This document shows, one piece after another, positions 7,045 through 13,773 of a DNA stretch of 17,350 nt. The notes beneath the pieces were generated by a model. That model made no database searches, was not told where the DNA came from, and saw only the letters and a list, made by a program, of their open reading frames with translations. Within the stretch, counting starts at the first letter, position 1; each line of letters opens with the position of its first letter. The position numbers and the translations under genes were made by a program. The stretch is from Candidatus Poribacteria bacterium WGA-3G (GTDB taxonomy: Bacteria; Poribacteria; WGA-4E; WGA-3G): assembly GCA_000406005.1 (NCBI GenBank), contig ASZN01000087.1, forward strand, positions 1 to 17,350. Reading direction: 5' to 3'.

Positions 7045-9303
7045 TTGGACAGACACCTATTATCTTCTCCACTGAAATTTCAAAAAATCGGAATCTCCCT
7101 GTTTCTTATTGCGCTGTTGAACGCCATCGTCATCAGCATTTATGCCGAATTGGACACCAAACAAATTAAGGCATACCGCACCTATCAAAGCATCGAGATT
7201 GACGGCGACCTAACAGAAGCAGATTGGCAGCACGCCGAACCGATGAACGAGTTTATCCAAGTAGAGCCAAACGAAGGCGAGAACATTACCGAAACAACAG
7301 AACTTCGGATCCTCTACGATGATGAGAATATCTACTTCGGGTTCACCTGCCACGACTCCGATATGTCTAAACTCATCGCAAACGAAATGCGACGCGATGC
7401 GCGCGACCTACACGAAAATGACAACGTTTTCGTACTACTTGATACATATAACGACAAACGGAGCGGGTTCTTCTTCCGTCTCAACCCGCTCGGCGCAATA
7501 CAAGACAGAGCCATCACGAACAGCGGCGATACTATGAACACAGACTGGGATGCCGTTGTCGAATGCAAGTCGAAAATCAACGATTCCTATTGGACCGCTG
7601 AACTCAGCATCCCGTTTAGTCAACTCCGATTTGAAAAGAACGATCCGATGACGTGGGGTATCAATGCCGGGCGCGGGATCGCACGCCATCAAGAAGAAGG
7701 GATATGGACACCCGTTCCCGCCTCTTACGGCGGCAGAGCAAAATACCGAACAGCACACGTCGGCAGCCTCGTCGGACTCGAAGGGATCGCGCCCTCTCGG
7801 AACTTAGAAATCCTTCCCTACGTTCTGCCCGGAATCGCGCAAGTCAGCAACGACGCCGCAATACTCGAAACGACGCGTGAATTCAAACTCGGCTTTGACG
7901 CAAAATACGGTATTACTTCAAATCTGACCGCCGATGCTACCTTCAACACTGACTTCGCACAAGTCGAAGCAGATGAGGAGCAGGTAAATCTTACACGATT
8001 TAGCCTATTCTTCCCCGAAAAGCGTCCTTTCTTTTTGGAGGGTGCCGGACTCTTCGATTTCGGCGTGCCGCGCACCAGCTTCCGACGCCCCCCTCCTATG
8101 CTTCTGTTCTACAGCAGACGAATCGGACTCGCTGAAGGAAACGCTATCCCTATTATATTCGGCGGAAAAACGAGTGGAAAAGTCGGTTCTTACGGCGTAG
8201 GGTTTCTCAATGTCTTGACAGATAAATTCCATGATGATACCGAAGATGATCCAATCGACATTCCACGTACCAATTATTCTGTCGTCCGAATCACAAAAGA
8301 CATCGCTTCGGGTTCACGGATGGGGATGATCCTTGTGAATAAAGACGAAATTGGGGACTACAATCGCGCAGGTGGTCTCGATTTTGAATACCGCCCCAAT
8401 GATAGCCTCGATGTACGAGGCCTGTGGTCTCAAACGTTTGAACCGGACGCATCCGGACAGAATAATGCATGGTATATCGGTTCCAACTGGCGGAGCAGGT
8501 ATTTCCGAGTAGAGGGCTCATATACCGATATCGGCGAGGATTTTAACCCCGCTGTCGGATATGTGAGACGCACCGGTATCCGGCAAATTCGCGGTGAGAC
8601 CCGTTGGGTACCAATGCCCCAAAAATTCGGCATTCGACAAATTTGGACCGGACCAGAGGTGAACTATATCCTCAATCACAACAACGAATTAGAAGAATGG
8701 GACATCTCCTACACCAACTGGTTTGAATTGAGTTCGGGAGACTCCATCTTTTTTAACGTCGGACGCAGCTTTGAGCAATTGGACGAAATTTTCGATTTCC
8801 GAGATAGCATAGAGATTCCAATAGGCGGCTATTATTCTAACTCATTTGGTTTCCGGGCATCCAGTAGTGATAACCGACCCATCAGCACAAGCATCGGTGG
8901 AGGCATTGAAGATTTCTATCAAGGTGAAGTGCGGAGGGCATACTTACAAACCACCCTCAAACCGAACGGGCATATAAGTGTCAGCGCGGAGTACCAATTA
9001 AACCAGATAGTAGACCTACCGACAGCATATTTTACCGATAGACAGCCGCGGCCCCTTTACGTCAACCTTTTCAGAGGTAGGTTGGACTACTCTTTTACGA
9101 CAGCACTCTTTGCAAAAATCTTCGCACAGTGGAATACAGAAAGTGACGTTGTGTCCGCCAATCTCTTGATTAATTACATCTATCGCCCAGGAAGCGACTT
9201 CTATTTCGTTTTCAATCAAACCTACGACACCGACGGCACTACAAAATCTGTCTTGCTCGATTCAACCGTCGTCGCGAAAATGACCTATTGGTGGAATCCC
9301 TAA
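7045..9303 (+). CDS. CBM9-like / DUF5916 family exported protein
   Basis: This 752-residue protein starts at TTG. A hydrophobic segment at 16-34, ending IYA|EL, looks like a signal peptide. Residues about 45-245 form a CBM9/DOMON-like beta-sandwich (IEIDGDLTEADW at 50-61, ELRILYDDENIYFGF at 86-100, DNVFVLLDTY at 126-135, WTAELSIPFSQL at 183-194). The DUF5916 region follows from about 255, with the family signature DFAQVEADEEQVNLTRF (303-319) and FFPEKRPFFLEG (322-333). The C-terminal half is rich in alternating hydrophobic and aromatic residues, which suggests an outer-membrane barrel. The molecular function of DUF5916 is not established; the N-terminal fold suggests carbohydrate or ligand binding. 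It sits 78 bp after the second receptor in the same orientation, so a shared role in surface binding or uptake is likely but inferred. Confidence 0.85.
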   Translation: MDRHLLSSPLKFQKIGISLFLIALLNAIVISIYAELDTKQIKAYRTYQSIEIDGDLTEADWQHAEPMNEFIQVEPNEGENITETTELRILYDDENIYFGFTCHDSDMSKLIANEMRRDARDLHENDNVFVLLDTYNDKRSGFFFRLNPLGAIQDRAITNSGDTMNTDWDAVVECKSKINDSYWTAELSIPFSQLRFEKNDPMTWGINAGRGIARHQEEGIWTPVPASYGGRAKYRTAHVGSLVGLEGIAPSRNLEILPYVLPGIAQVSNDAAILETTREFKLGFDAKYGITSNLTADATFNTDFAQVEADEEQVNLTRFSLFFPEKRPFFLEGAGLFDFGVPRTSFRRPPPMLLFYSRRIGLAEGNAIPIIFGGKTSGKVGSYGVGFLNVLTDKFHDDTEDDPIDIPRTNYSVVRITKDIASGSRMGMILVNKDEIGDYNRAGGLDFEYRPNDSLDVRGLWSQTFEPDASGQNNAWYIGSNWRSRYFRVEGSYTDIGEDFNPAVGYVRRTGIRQIRGETRWVPMPQKFGIRQIWTGPEVNYILNHNNELEEWDISYTNWFELSSGDSIFFNVGRSFEQLDEIFDFRDSIEIPIGGYYSNSFGFRASSSDNRPISTSIGGGIEDFYQGEVRRAYLQTTLKPNGHISVSAEYQLNQIVDLPTAYFTDRQPRPLYVNLFRGRLDYSFTTALFAKIFAQWNTESDVVSANLLINYIYRPGSDFYFVFNQTYDTDGTTKSVLLDSTVVAKMTYWWNP

Positions 9304-9432
9304 CACAACCATAAGCGTCAATTTAAGAAACAGCAACCGTTTCAGACTCAGGGTCAGTAGGTTCAGTTTGATGAAGATTAATTTATTAATTCGGTAATTC
9401 CGTTTTCTTGGGGTTCCGAATTCGTAAAACCC

Positions 9433-9455
9433 GTAGGGGCGGGGTTCCCCCGCCC
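9433..9455 (+). repeat. GTAG plus GC-rich hairpin (REP-like)
   Basis: GTAG (9433-9436) is followed at once by GGGCGGGG (9437-9444), loop TTC and CCCCGCCC (9448-9455), a perfect 8-bp stem. There is no T-run, so it is probably not a simple terminator. It abuts the broken end of the transposase remnant. The GTAG next to the stem is the feature known from REP elements moved by RAYT transposases; membership here is inferred. Confidence 0.6.
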
Positions 9456-9456
9456 G

Positions 9457-9655
9457 TCAGCGACCTAAATAACGATGTTTGCTTGCGATCTTCCCACGCC
9501 ACGTTTCATCTTGATAAGATATGTGAACGTGAAATCCGAATGTTGTCGCAGACGGAAACCACGGGGAAGGTATCAATGACATAAACGTTATTAAGATTTT
9601 TAGCTTTAGCACCTTCTGCTAGGAAATCCCATGGATTTACAAGTGGCAACTTGGG
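9457..9655 (-). pseudogene. Degenerate IS982-like transposase fragment
   Basis: On the minus strand one frame (9655 down to a stop at 9506-9508) encodes a stretch containing VNPWDFLAEGAKAKNL, then VIDTFPVVSVCDNIRISRSH. A second frame (from about 9537 down to a stop at 9457-9459) encodes SYQDETWRGKIASKHRYLGR. Together these recall the catalytic core of IS982-family DDE transposases: an Asp in I-D-x-FP, then VCDNIRI, and later WRG-IASK-RY. A frameshift near 9510-9530 splits the match, and the remaining coding sequence on both sides is missing. No terminal inverted repeats are visible. It is an old insertion that has been cut down. The family assignment comes from remembered motifs. Confidence 0.65.
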
Positions 9656-9664
9656 TTATATAAA
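9636..9664 (+). promoter_or_regulatory. Weak candidate promoter for the WD40 gene
   Basis: TTTACA (9636-9641), a 17-bp spacer and TATAAA (9659-9664) would start transcription near 9671, right at the AGGA ribosome binding site (9672-9675). This leaves an unusually short leader of about 14 nt. The element lies within and beside the transposase remnant. Confidence 0.25.
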
Positions 9665-9684
9665 AAATTTCAGGAAAAAAAGAC

Positions 9685-11637
9685 ATGAAGAAAAAGACAT
9701 ACCTTGCCTTCTTTTCGATGTCCATTTTTATTTTTTTAGGCCATCAACCCCATACCTTTGCACAAAATACAACGCGATGGGGGTTGCCAGAGGGTGCCAT
9801 AGCGCGATTCGGTAAAGGCACAGTCGTTGGAATCGGGTATTCTGCCATAGATAGAGTGATCGTCTATTCCCCAGATGGTACGCGGCTGGCAGTAGCGAGT
9901 TCCCCCGGGATCTGGCTCTACGATACAGCAACCTATCAGCCGGTCGCACTGCTTTCAAAACATACGGATAGCGTCGAAAGCATAGCCTTCAGTCCTGATG
10001 GAAGCACACTTATAAGCGGAAGTCTTGACGGGACCATTCGCTTTTGGGATGCCCACTCCGGGACATTCTGGCAAACCCTTACGGCACATGTGGATCATGT
10101 CAGCAGCGTAACATTCAGCCCGGACGGGAAAACCTTCGCAACCGGCGGAAAAGGGAACGGTACAGGCATCCGTTTGTGGGACACCCCTACCCGTGAATAC
10201 CGCAAAACTCTCGGAAGAAATGTATATCATATTAACCATATACGTTTCAGCCCAGATGGAAAGACAGTTATCGCAACCGGACGCGGATCGGACAGTATAA
10301 CTAGCATCCATCTATGGAATGTCCTTACCGGTGAACACTACCTAATTCCGGTAGAACATACAGAGGAGGTTCACAACGTAGCGTTTAGCCCAGATGGAAA
10401 CACTATCTCAAGCGCATGGGGGAATCACATCTATCTATCGGACGCGCATACCGGGGCACTCCAACGCATGATCACTGGACATACAGAGCGAGTCACAAGC
10501 GTGGCATTCAACCCAGATGGAAACCTCCTCGCAAGCACAAGTTGGGACCACACTATCCGCTTGTGGGACGTGGGAACGGGCGAACTTCAGCATACGATCA
10601 CAGGAGATGAATATAATGTCCCCAATATCGCCTTCAGCCCCGACGGGAAAACGCTCGCAAGCGGAAGCAAAACCAGCATCTATTTGTGGAACACACATAC
10701 TGCTGCACTCAGACACACAATTACCGGACACACAGAGCGAGTCACAAGCGTGGCATTCAACCCAGATGGAAACCTCCTCGCAAGCGCGAACGGGTCTCCG
10801 GAAAACACTATTCACTTGTGGGACATCCGCACCGGAGAGCATTCTAAAACCCTTAGAGGACATACGCGTGCTGTCCACAGTGTAGCCTTCAACCCCAACG
10901 GAAAAATACTCGCAAGCGCGAGCTCGGATCGCACCATCAGTTTGTGGGATGCCCGCACCGGTGAACACCTTCGAACCCTCACAAGAGATACATCGTTTAA
11001 ACAAATAGTATTCAGCGCGAACGGAACACTACTCGTAAGCACGGGGCGGTTCGGGAATAACGATGGAGTCAGTTTGTGGGATGGACGTACCGGCACATTT
11101 CTTCGCACACTCACCAAATCTGAGGGCGACTGCGTGGCATTCAACTCAAATGGAAATATACTCGCAAGTGGGAATGACTTCTCCGCCTACCTCTGGGATG
11201 TGGCATCCGGCGAACAATTGTATACCCTCACAGGACATACAGATGAGATCAACAGCGTCGCCTTCAGCCCCGATGGAAATATACTCGCAAGCGGCGGTGG
11301 AGACGCAGCAGGGGAGGACGATCTTGACGCAACCATCTGTCTCTGGAACGTGGAGACGGGCGAACTGCTACACAAAATCATAGACCGCACAGGATACGAA
11401 ATTCGAGTACACAGCGTCGCCTTCAGCCCGAACGGAAATATACTCGCAAGCGGGAATTTTGGGAGAACTATCGCTCTCTGGAATGTCAGCACAGGTGAAC
11501 TTCATCACACGTTCACAGGACATGCGGATCAAGTCGTTAGCGTGGCGTTCAGTCCTGACGGAAAAACACTCGCAAGCGCAAGTTGGGACGGCACAGTGCT
11601 TCTCTGGGAACTCACGCCACAGATCGCTGGACAGTGA
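9685..11637 (+). CDS. Secreted WD40-repeat protein with 14 blades
   Basis: This 650-residue protein opens with a signal peptide (MKKKTYLAFFSMSIFIFLGH..., cleavage near TFA|QN at residue 26), so it acts outside the cytoplasm. I count 14 WD40-type units between about residue 55 and the C-terminus. Most have the pattern VxSVAFSPDGxxLASGS...IxLWDxxTG. Fourteen units would fit two seven-bladed propellers. The first unit (VYSPDGTRLAVASSPGIWLYD) and the ninth and tenth (FSANG, FNSNG) are the most diverged. AGGA (9672-9675) precedes the ATG by 9 nt. No catalytic domain is attached, so it is most likely a scaffold or binding protein of the periplasm or cell surface. It lies between the receptor/DUF5916 genes and tonB, but a partner cannot be named. 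Blades share long identical DNA stretches, a sign of recent duplication or conversion. Confidence 0.9.
   Translation: MKKKTYLAFFSMSIFIFLGHQPHTFAQNTTRWGLPEGAIARFGKGTVVGIGYSAIDRVIVYSPDGTRLAVASSPGIWLYDTATYQPVALLSKHTDSVESIAFSPDGSTLISGSLDGTIRFWDAHSGTFWQTLTAHVDHVSSVTFSPDGKTFATGGKGNGTGIRLWDTPTREYRKTLGRNVYHINHIRFSPDGKTVIATGRGSDSITSIHLWNVLTGEHYLIPVEHTEEVHNVAFSPDGNTISSAWGNHIYLSDAHTGALQRMITGHTERVTSVAFNPDGNLLASTSWDHTIRLWDVGTGELQHTITGDEYNVPNIAFSPDGKTLASGSKTSIYLWNTHTAALRHTITGHTERVTSVAFNPDGNLLASANGSPENTIHLWDIRTGEHSKTLRGHTRAVHSVAFNPNGKILASASSDRTISLWDARTGEHLRTLTRDTSFKQIVFSANGTLLVSTGRFGNNDGVSLWDGRTGTFLRTLTKSEGDCVAFNSNGNILASGNDFSAYLWDVASGEQLYTLTGHTDEINSVAFSPDGNILASGGGDAAGEDDLDATICLWNVETGELLHKIIDRTGYEIRVHSVAFSPNGNILASGNFGRTIALWNVSTGELHHTFTGHADQVVSVAFSPDGKTLASASWDGTVLLWELTPQIAGQ
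10483..10536 (+). repeat. 54-bp exact duplication between WD40 blades (second copy at 10732-10785)
   Basis: Bases 10483-10536 recur without change at 10732-10785, 249 bp (83 codons, about two blades) apart and in frame. Both encode the same blade segment (TERVTSVAFNPDGNLLAS). Identity at synonymous positions shows a recent in-frame duplication or gene conversion. Confidence 0.85.
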
Positions 11638-11731
11638 TGATGCTAATATACCATCTTTGAAACAGAGGCGTAAATCCGGATTTTGACAATCGGCTGCTAA
11701 AAATATTAACATACGCGCGGAGAGAAAAAAA

Positions 11732-11760
11732 TTGACAGAAAAATAAAAATATGTTATAAT
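11732..11760 (+). promoter_or_regulatory. Perfect-consensus sigma-70 promoter upstream of tonB
   Basis: TTGACA (11732-11737), exactly 17 bp and TATAAT (11755-11760) match the sigma-70 consensus at every position, in an AT-rich setting. The predicted start is near 11767. Such a strong promoter in front of a long leader suggests high basal transcription with control elsewhere, or a non-coding transcript. Confidence 0.75.
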
Positions 11761-11815
11761 TAGAATATATTTATGATAAAATAGTGGTGTTTTTACTCTA
11801 TTCCGTGAGTTTCAG

Positions 11816-11843
11816 TAAACGTCTTGAGCACGCCTGACGTTTA
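11816..11843 (+). other. 8-bp-stem hairpin in the tonB leader
   Basis: TAAACGTC (11816-11823) and GACGTTTA (11836-11843) pair perfectly around a 12-nt loop, about 50 nt after the predicted transcription start. No T-run follows, so it is not an obvious terminator. It could be a regulatory element of the leader. Confidence 0.45.
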
Positions 11844-11963
11844 ATGTAGGTACTTGCGAATAGTTTCAAAGTATTTTTTAGCCACATCGGTTTCAGCCAT
11901 TGCCACAACATTGGTGTCTAAAGACCGAGACTACCCGTCTTCTCTTTATAGGAGGAAAAACGA

Positions 11964-12917
11964 ATGAGTAGCAGAACTTCCGGCATACTCAGCGATATGC
12001 GGCAACGTCGGGCAGAACGTAAAAAACCGAAACGTTTCGTCGCATTAAAGAAGGTTAACCTCGATTCTAATCAGCAACAGAGTATTTCCACGGCACAGGC
12101 AAACTCACCGAAGCACCCGATCACACAGAAGCATGTAGGACGGAGCTCCGCAGCGTTTACAGTCGCAATGGCGTTTCATATTCTTATCGGAATTTTCATC
12201 AGCGTTTTCGTCATCGTTGATCAAATTGAAAAAGAGAGAGAAACATTTGATATCAGTATGATAAAAGAAGAATCGAAAGCGAAACGCCGATTCATACGAC
12301 GAGAAGCACTGAAGTTTGAAAGCAAACAGCAAGAGCGGAAACCCGTCTTCAAGCAACCCATAAGAACTAACACAGAGCAATTGCCCACAAATGATGCTTT
12401 CACAATCCCCGATGGTACAGATACAGGCCTTGATCTTATAACACCTGACGTGAATGAAGGCCCCGCAGTCATAGACGTTAATCGCAATTTTGTTCAACCG
12501 TCAACTACAATCGAACCCGAAACAAAAACCCCGGCCTTCGAACTCAAACGTGAAGCACCAACAATGCTTGATAAACTCGACACACCCCCACCCGATGCCG
12601 ATCTCGGAATAGGGAACATTGAAATCAAGACTGAATCAGGTATTGCTAAACCTACCTACAAATTTAGGGTGGAACCGAAGTATCCAGACACTGCTAAAAA
12701 AGCGGAGAAGGAAGGCACCGTCCTTCTGGAAGCAACCATCGATGAGAAGGGTATCCCGAAGGATATTGTCCCATTGACAAGCCTCGGATTTGGACTCGAA
12801 GAGGCAGCGATCGAAGCACTGAAAAAAACCACCTTCCGTCCAGCGACGAAAGGCGGTAAAGCGATCACCCTTGAGAACGTTCAAATTCCTTATGAGTTTA
12901 AACTCGAAGATAGCTAA
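11964..12917 (+). CDS. TonB-family energy transducer with long cytoplasmic extension
   Basis: This 317-residue protein spans the inner membrane once (about residues 63-86) and ends in a TonB C-terminal domain (about 236-313). That domain has the typical opening EPKYPDTAKKAEKEGTV (237-253), then DEKGIPKDI (260-268), EAAIEALKKTTFRPA (280-294) and a final strand IPYEFKLE. It should carry energy from an ExbB/ExbD motor to outer-membrane receptors such as the two encoded upstream; no exbB or exbD is present here. About 62 residues precede the membrane helix, rich in K and R (RQRRAERKKPKR at 13-24). Classical TonB has a much shorter cytoplasmic tail. The periplasmic linker lacks the usual long Pro-Lys/Pro-Glu repeats. 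AGGAGG (11950-11955) lies 8 nt before the ATG. The gene name is by domain only. Confidence 0.85.
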   Translation: MSSRTSGILSDMRQRRAERKKPKRFVALKKVNLDSNQQQSISTAQANSPKHPITQKHVGRSSAAFTVAMAFHILIGIFISVFVIVDQIEKERETFDISMIKEESKAKRRFIRREALKFESKQQERKPVFKQPIRTNTEQLPTNDAFTIPDGTDTGLDLITPDVNEGPAVIDVNRNFVQPSTTIEPETKTPAFELKREAPTMLDKLDTPPPDADLGIGNIEIKTESGIAKPTYKFRVEPKYPDTAKKAEKEGTVLLEATIDEKGIPKDIVPLTSLGFGLEEAAIEALKKTTFRPATKGGKAITLENVQIPYEFKLEDS

Positions 12918-12935
12918 ACCGACAACTCACAAAGC

Positions 12936-12963
12936 ATAAAGAGATGTTATTTCATCTCTTTAT
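12936..12963. terminator. Bidirectional hairpin between convergent genes
   Basis: ATAAAGAGATG (12936-12946) and CATCTCTTTAT (12953-12963) form a perfect 11-bp stem with loop TTATTT. It lies 18 bp after the tonB stop and 42 bp after the stop of the convergent FliG-like gene. Tracts flanking the stem are only mildly T-rich in either direction, but position and symmetry suit a shared terminator. Confidence 0.7.
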
Positions 12964-13005
12964 TGATTACTGATAGCTGCTGAAGAAACAAACAGCACAC
13001 AGAGT

Positions 13006-13773
13006 TCATCCGATCTTTAGCAATCCTTTCGCTGCAAAGTTACGCACTAAACTGACGACGGATTGGCGTGCTGTATCGGCAATCTGTGTCTGTTCAAACG
13101 TCAATTGTTCAGTTTCTACCTCAACGGCTTCCGCTTGCGATGCTGACATATTTTCAAAAAAGCGGTCGCGTATCGCAGTCGGAGCGTTGTGCAGAGCAAG
13201 TGCCATCGTCGGTTTATCTAACACTTGTAGGATCGTCTTGATCGCTTCATCTCCCAAAGCATTCAGGTCTTCAAAGGTAAACAACTTCTCAGAAACGTTC
13301 CCGACTACCCCGGGGCGTCTCACTGCCAACGCTTCTAATAAACGATCCTGTTCCGTTATATCCATATAGGATAATAACTGAGCAAGGTTCGTCGTGCCTT
13401 CACCCAAGAAGGCAGTATTCTGAAGTGTCTCCTTAATCTTAGTGATCTGTTCGTCCCAGACCTGTTTTGCGCGTTCGGCATCAACAATCTCTGTCATAGT
13501 TACTTTCTCGGCGACACTCACCCGTTTATCAAAAGGCAACAAGGCAAAAATCTTTCCAACCTGCGTAGCAATTACATCTCCAACAGGTTCACCTTTCAAC
13601 TGCGTACAGATAACAAAAAAGAGGGCAGCGTCGTCATCCTCAGTGTTTTGGATCGCCGCCACAACAACCTGCGGATGCGTCTCCTCAAGCAAAGCAGCCA
13701 ATTCTTGCTGAGAATGCGCATCTTCTCCTAAAAATGGAAGCGTTGTTCGCGCGTCTGTATTAGGATCCGACAC
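13006..13773 (-). CDS. FliG-like protein (middle and C-terminal domains only)
   Basis: From GTG 13773 the product has 255 residues. Residues about 29-100 resemble the FliG middle domain, including its conserved HPQ (ETHPQVVVAAI, 31-41) and LPFDKRVSVAEKV (79-91). Residues about 138-255 resemble the FliG C-terminal domain: SEKLFTFEDLNALGDEAIKT (161-180), LDKPTMALALHNAP (185-198), FFENMS (205-210). The N-terminal FliF-binding domain of full FliG (about 330-345 residues) is missing. The torque helix after NMS also lacks most charged residues of flagellar FliG. I chose GTG 13773 because AAAGGGG (13780-13786) lies 6 nt upstream; a GTG at 13806 would add 11 residues. It overlaps the end of purM by 14 bp, which implies translational coupling. 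No flagellar gene is nearby, so a role in motility is doubtful. Confidence 0.72.
   Translation of the reverse strand: MSDPNTDARTTLPFLGEDAHSQQELAALLEETHPQVVVAAIQNTEDDDAALFFVICTQLKGEPVGDVIATQVGKIFALLPFDKRVSVAEKVTMTEIVDAERAKQVWDEQITKIKETLQNTAFLGEGTTNLAQLLSYMDITEQDRLLEALAVRRPGVVGNVSEKLFTFEDLNALGDEAIKTILQVLDKPTMALALHNAPTAIRDRFFENMSASQAEAVEVETEQLTFEQTQIADTARQSVVSLVRNFAAKGLLKIG

Larger units (their letters stand above)
9304..9684. other. Intergenic region with hairpin, transposase remnant and weak promoter
   Basis: This 381-bp gap carries no intact gene. The first 130 bp (9304-9433) are AT-rich in part (a near-palindrome ATTAATTTATTAAT at 9378-9391), and I see nothing functional there. The rest holds a GC hairpin (9433-9455), a decayed IS982-like transposase fragment on the minus strand (9457-9655) and a possible promoter for the WD40 gene. 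Confidence 0.8.
11638..11963. other. Intergenic region and long leader upstream of tonB
   Basis: The 326-bp gap holds a perfect self-complementary 12-mer (AAATCCGGATTT, 11672-11683), the consensus promoter at 11732-11760 and a leader of about 195 nt. The leader contains stems AATAG/CTATT (11780-11784, 11798-11802), TAAACGTC/GACGTTTA (11816-11823, 11836-11843) and AGAC/GTCT (11928-11931, 11937-11940). It encodes no open frame of useful length. I recognise no known riboswitch. Confidence 0.7.

Noticed and set aside
10435..11004. Open frame of 189 codons on the minus strand within the WD40 gene
   Set aside because: It is an antisense shadow of repeated blades; its apparent repeats (VECHACDSLC) mirror the sense-strand WD40 units and it has no signals of its own.
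11672..11683. AAATCCGGATTT as a terminator for the WD40 gene
   Set aside because: It is a perfect palindrome without a loop and without a following T-run, so it cannot form a useful terminator hairpin by itself.
11922..11940. B12-box-like stretch before tonB, hinting at a cobalamin riboswitch
   Set aside because: AGACCGAGACTACCCG only loosely resembles the box, and the conserved riboswitch core is not visible upstream. An Infernal search with the cobalamin model would settle it.
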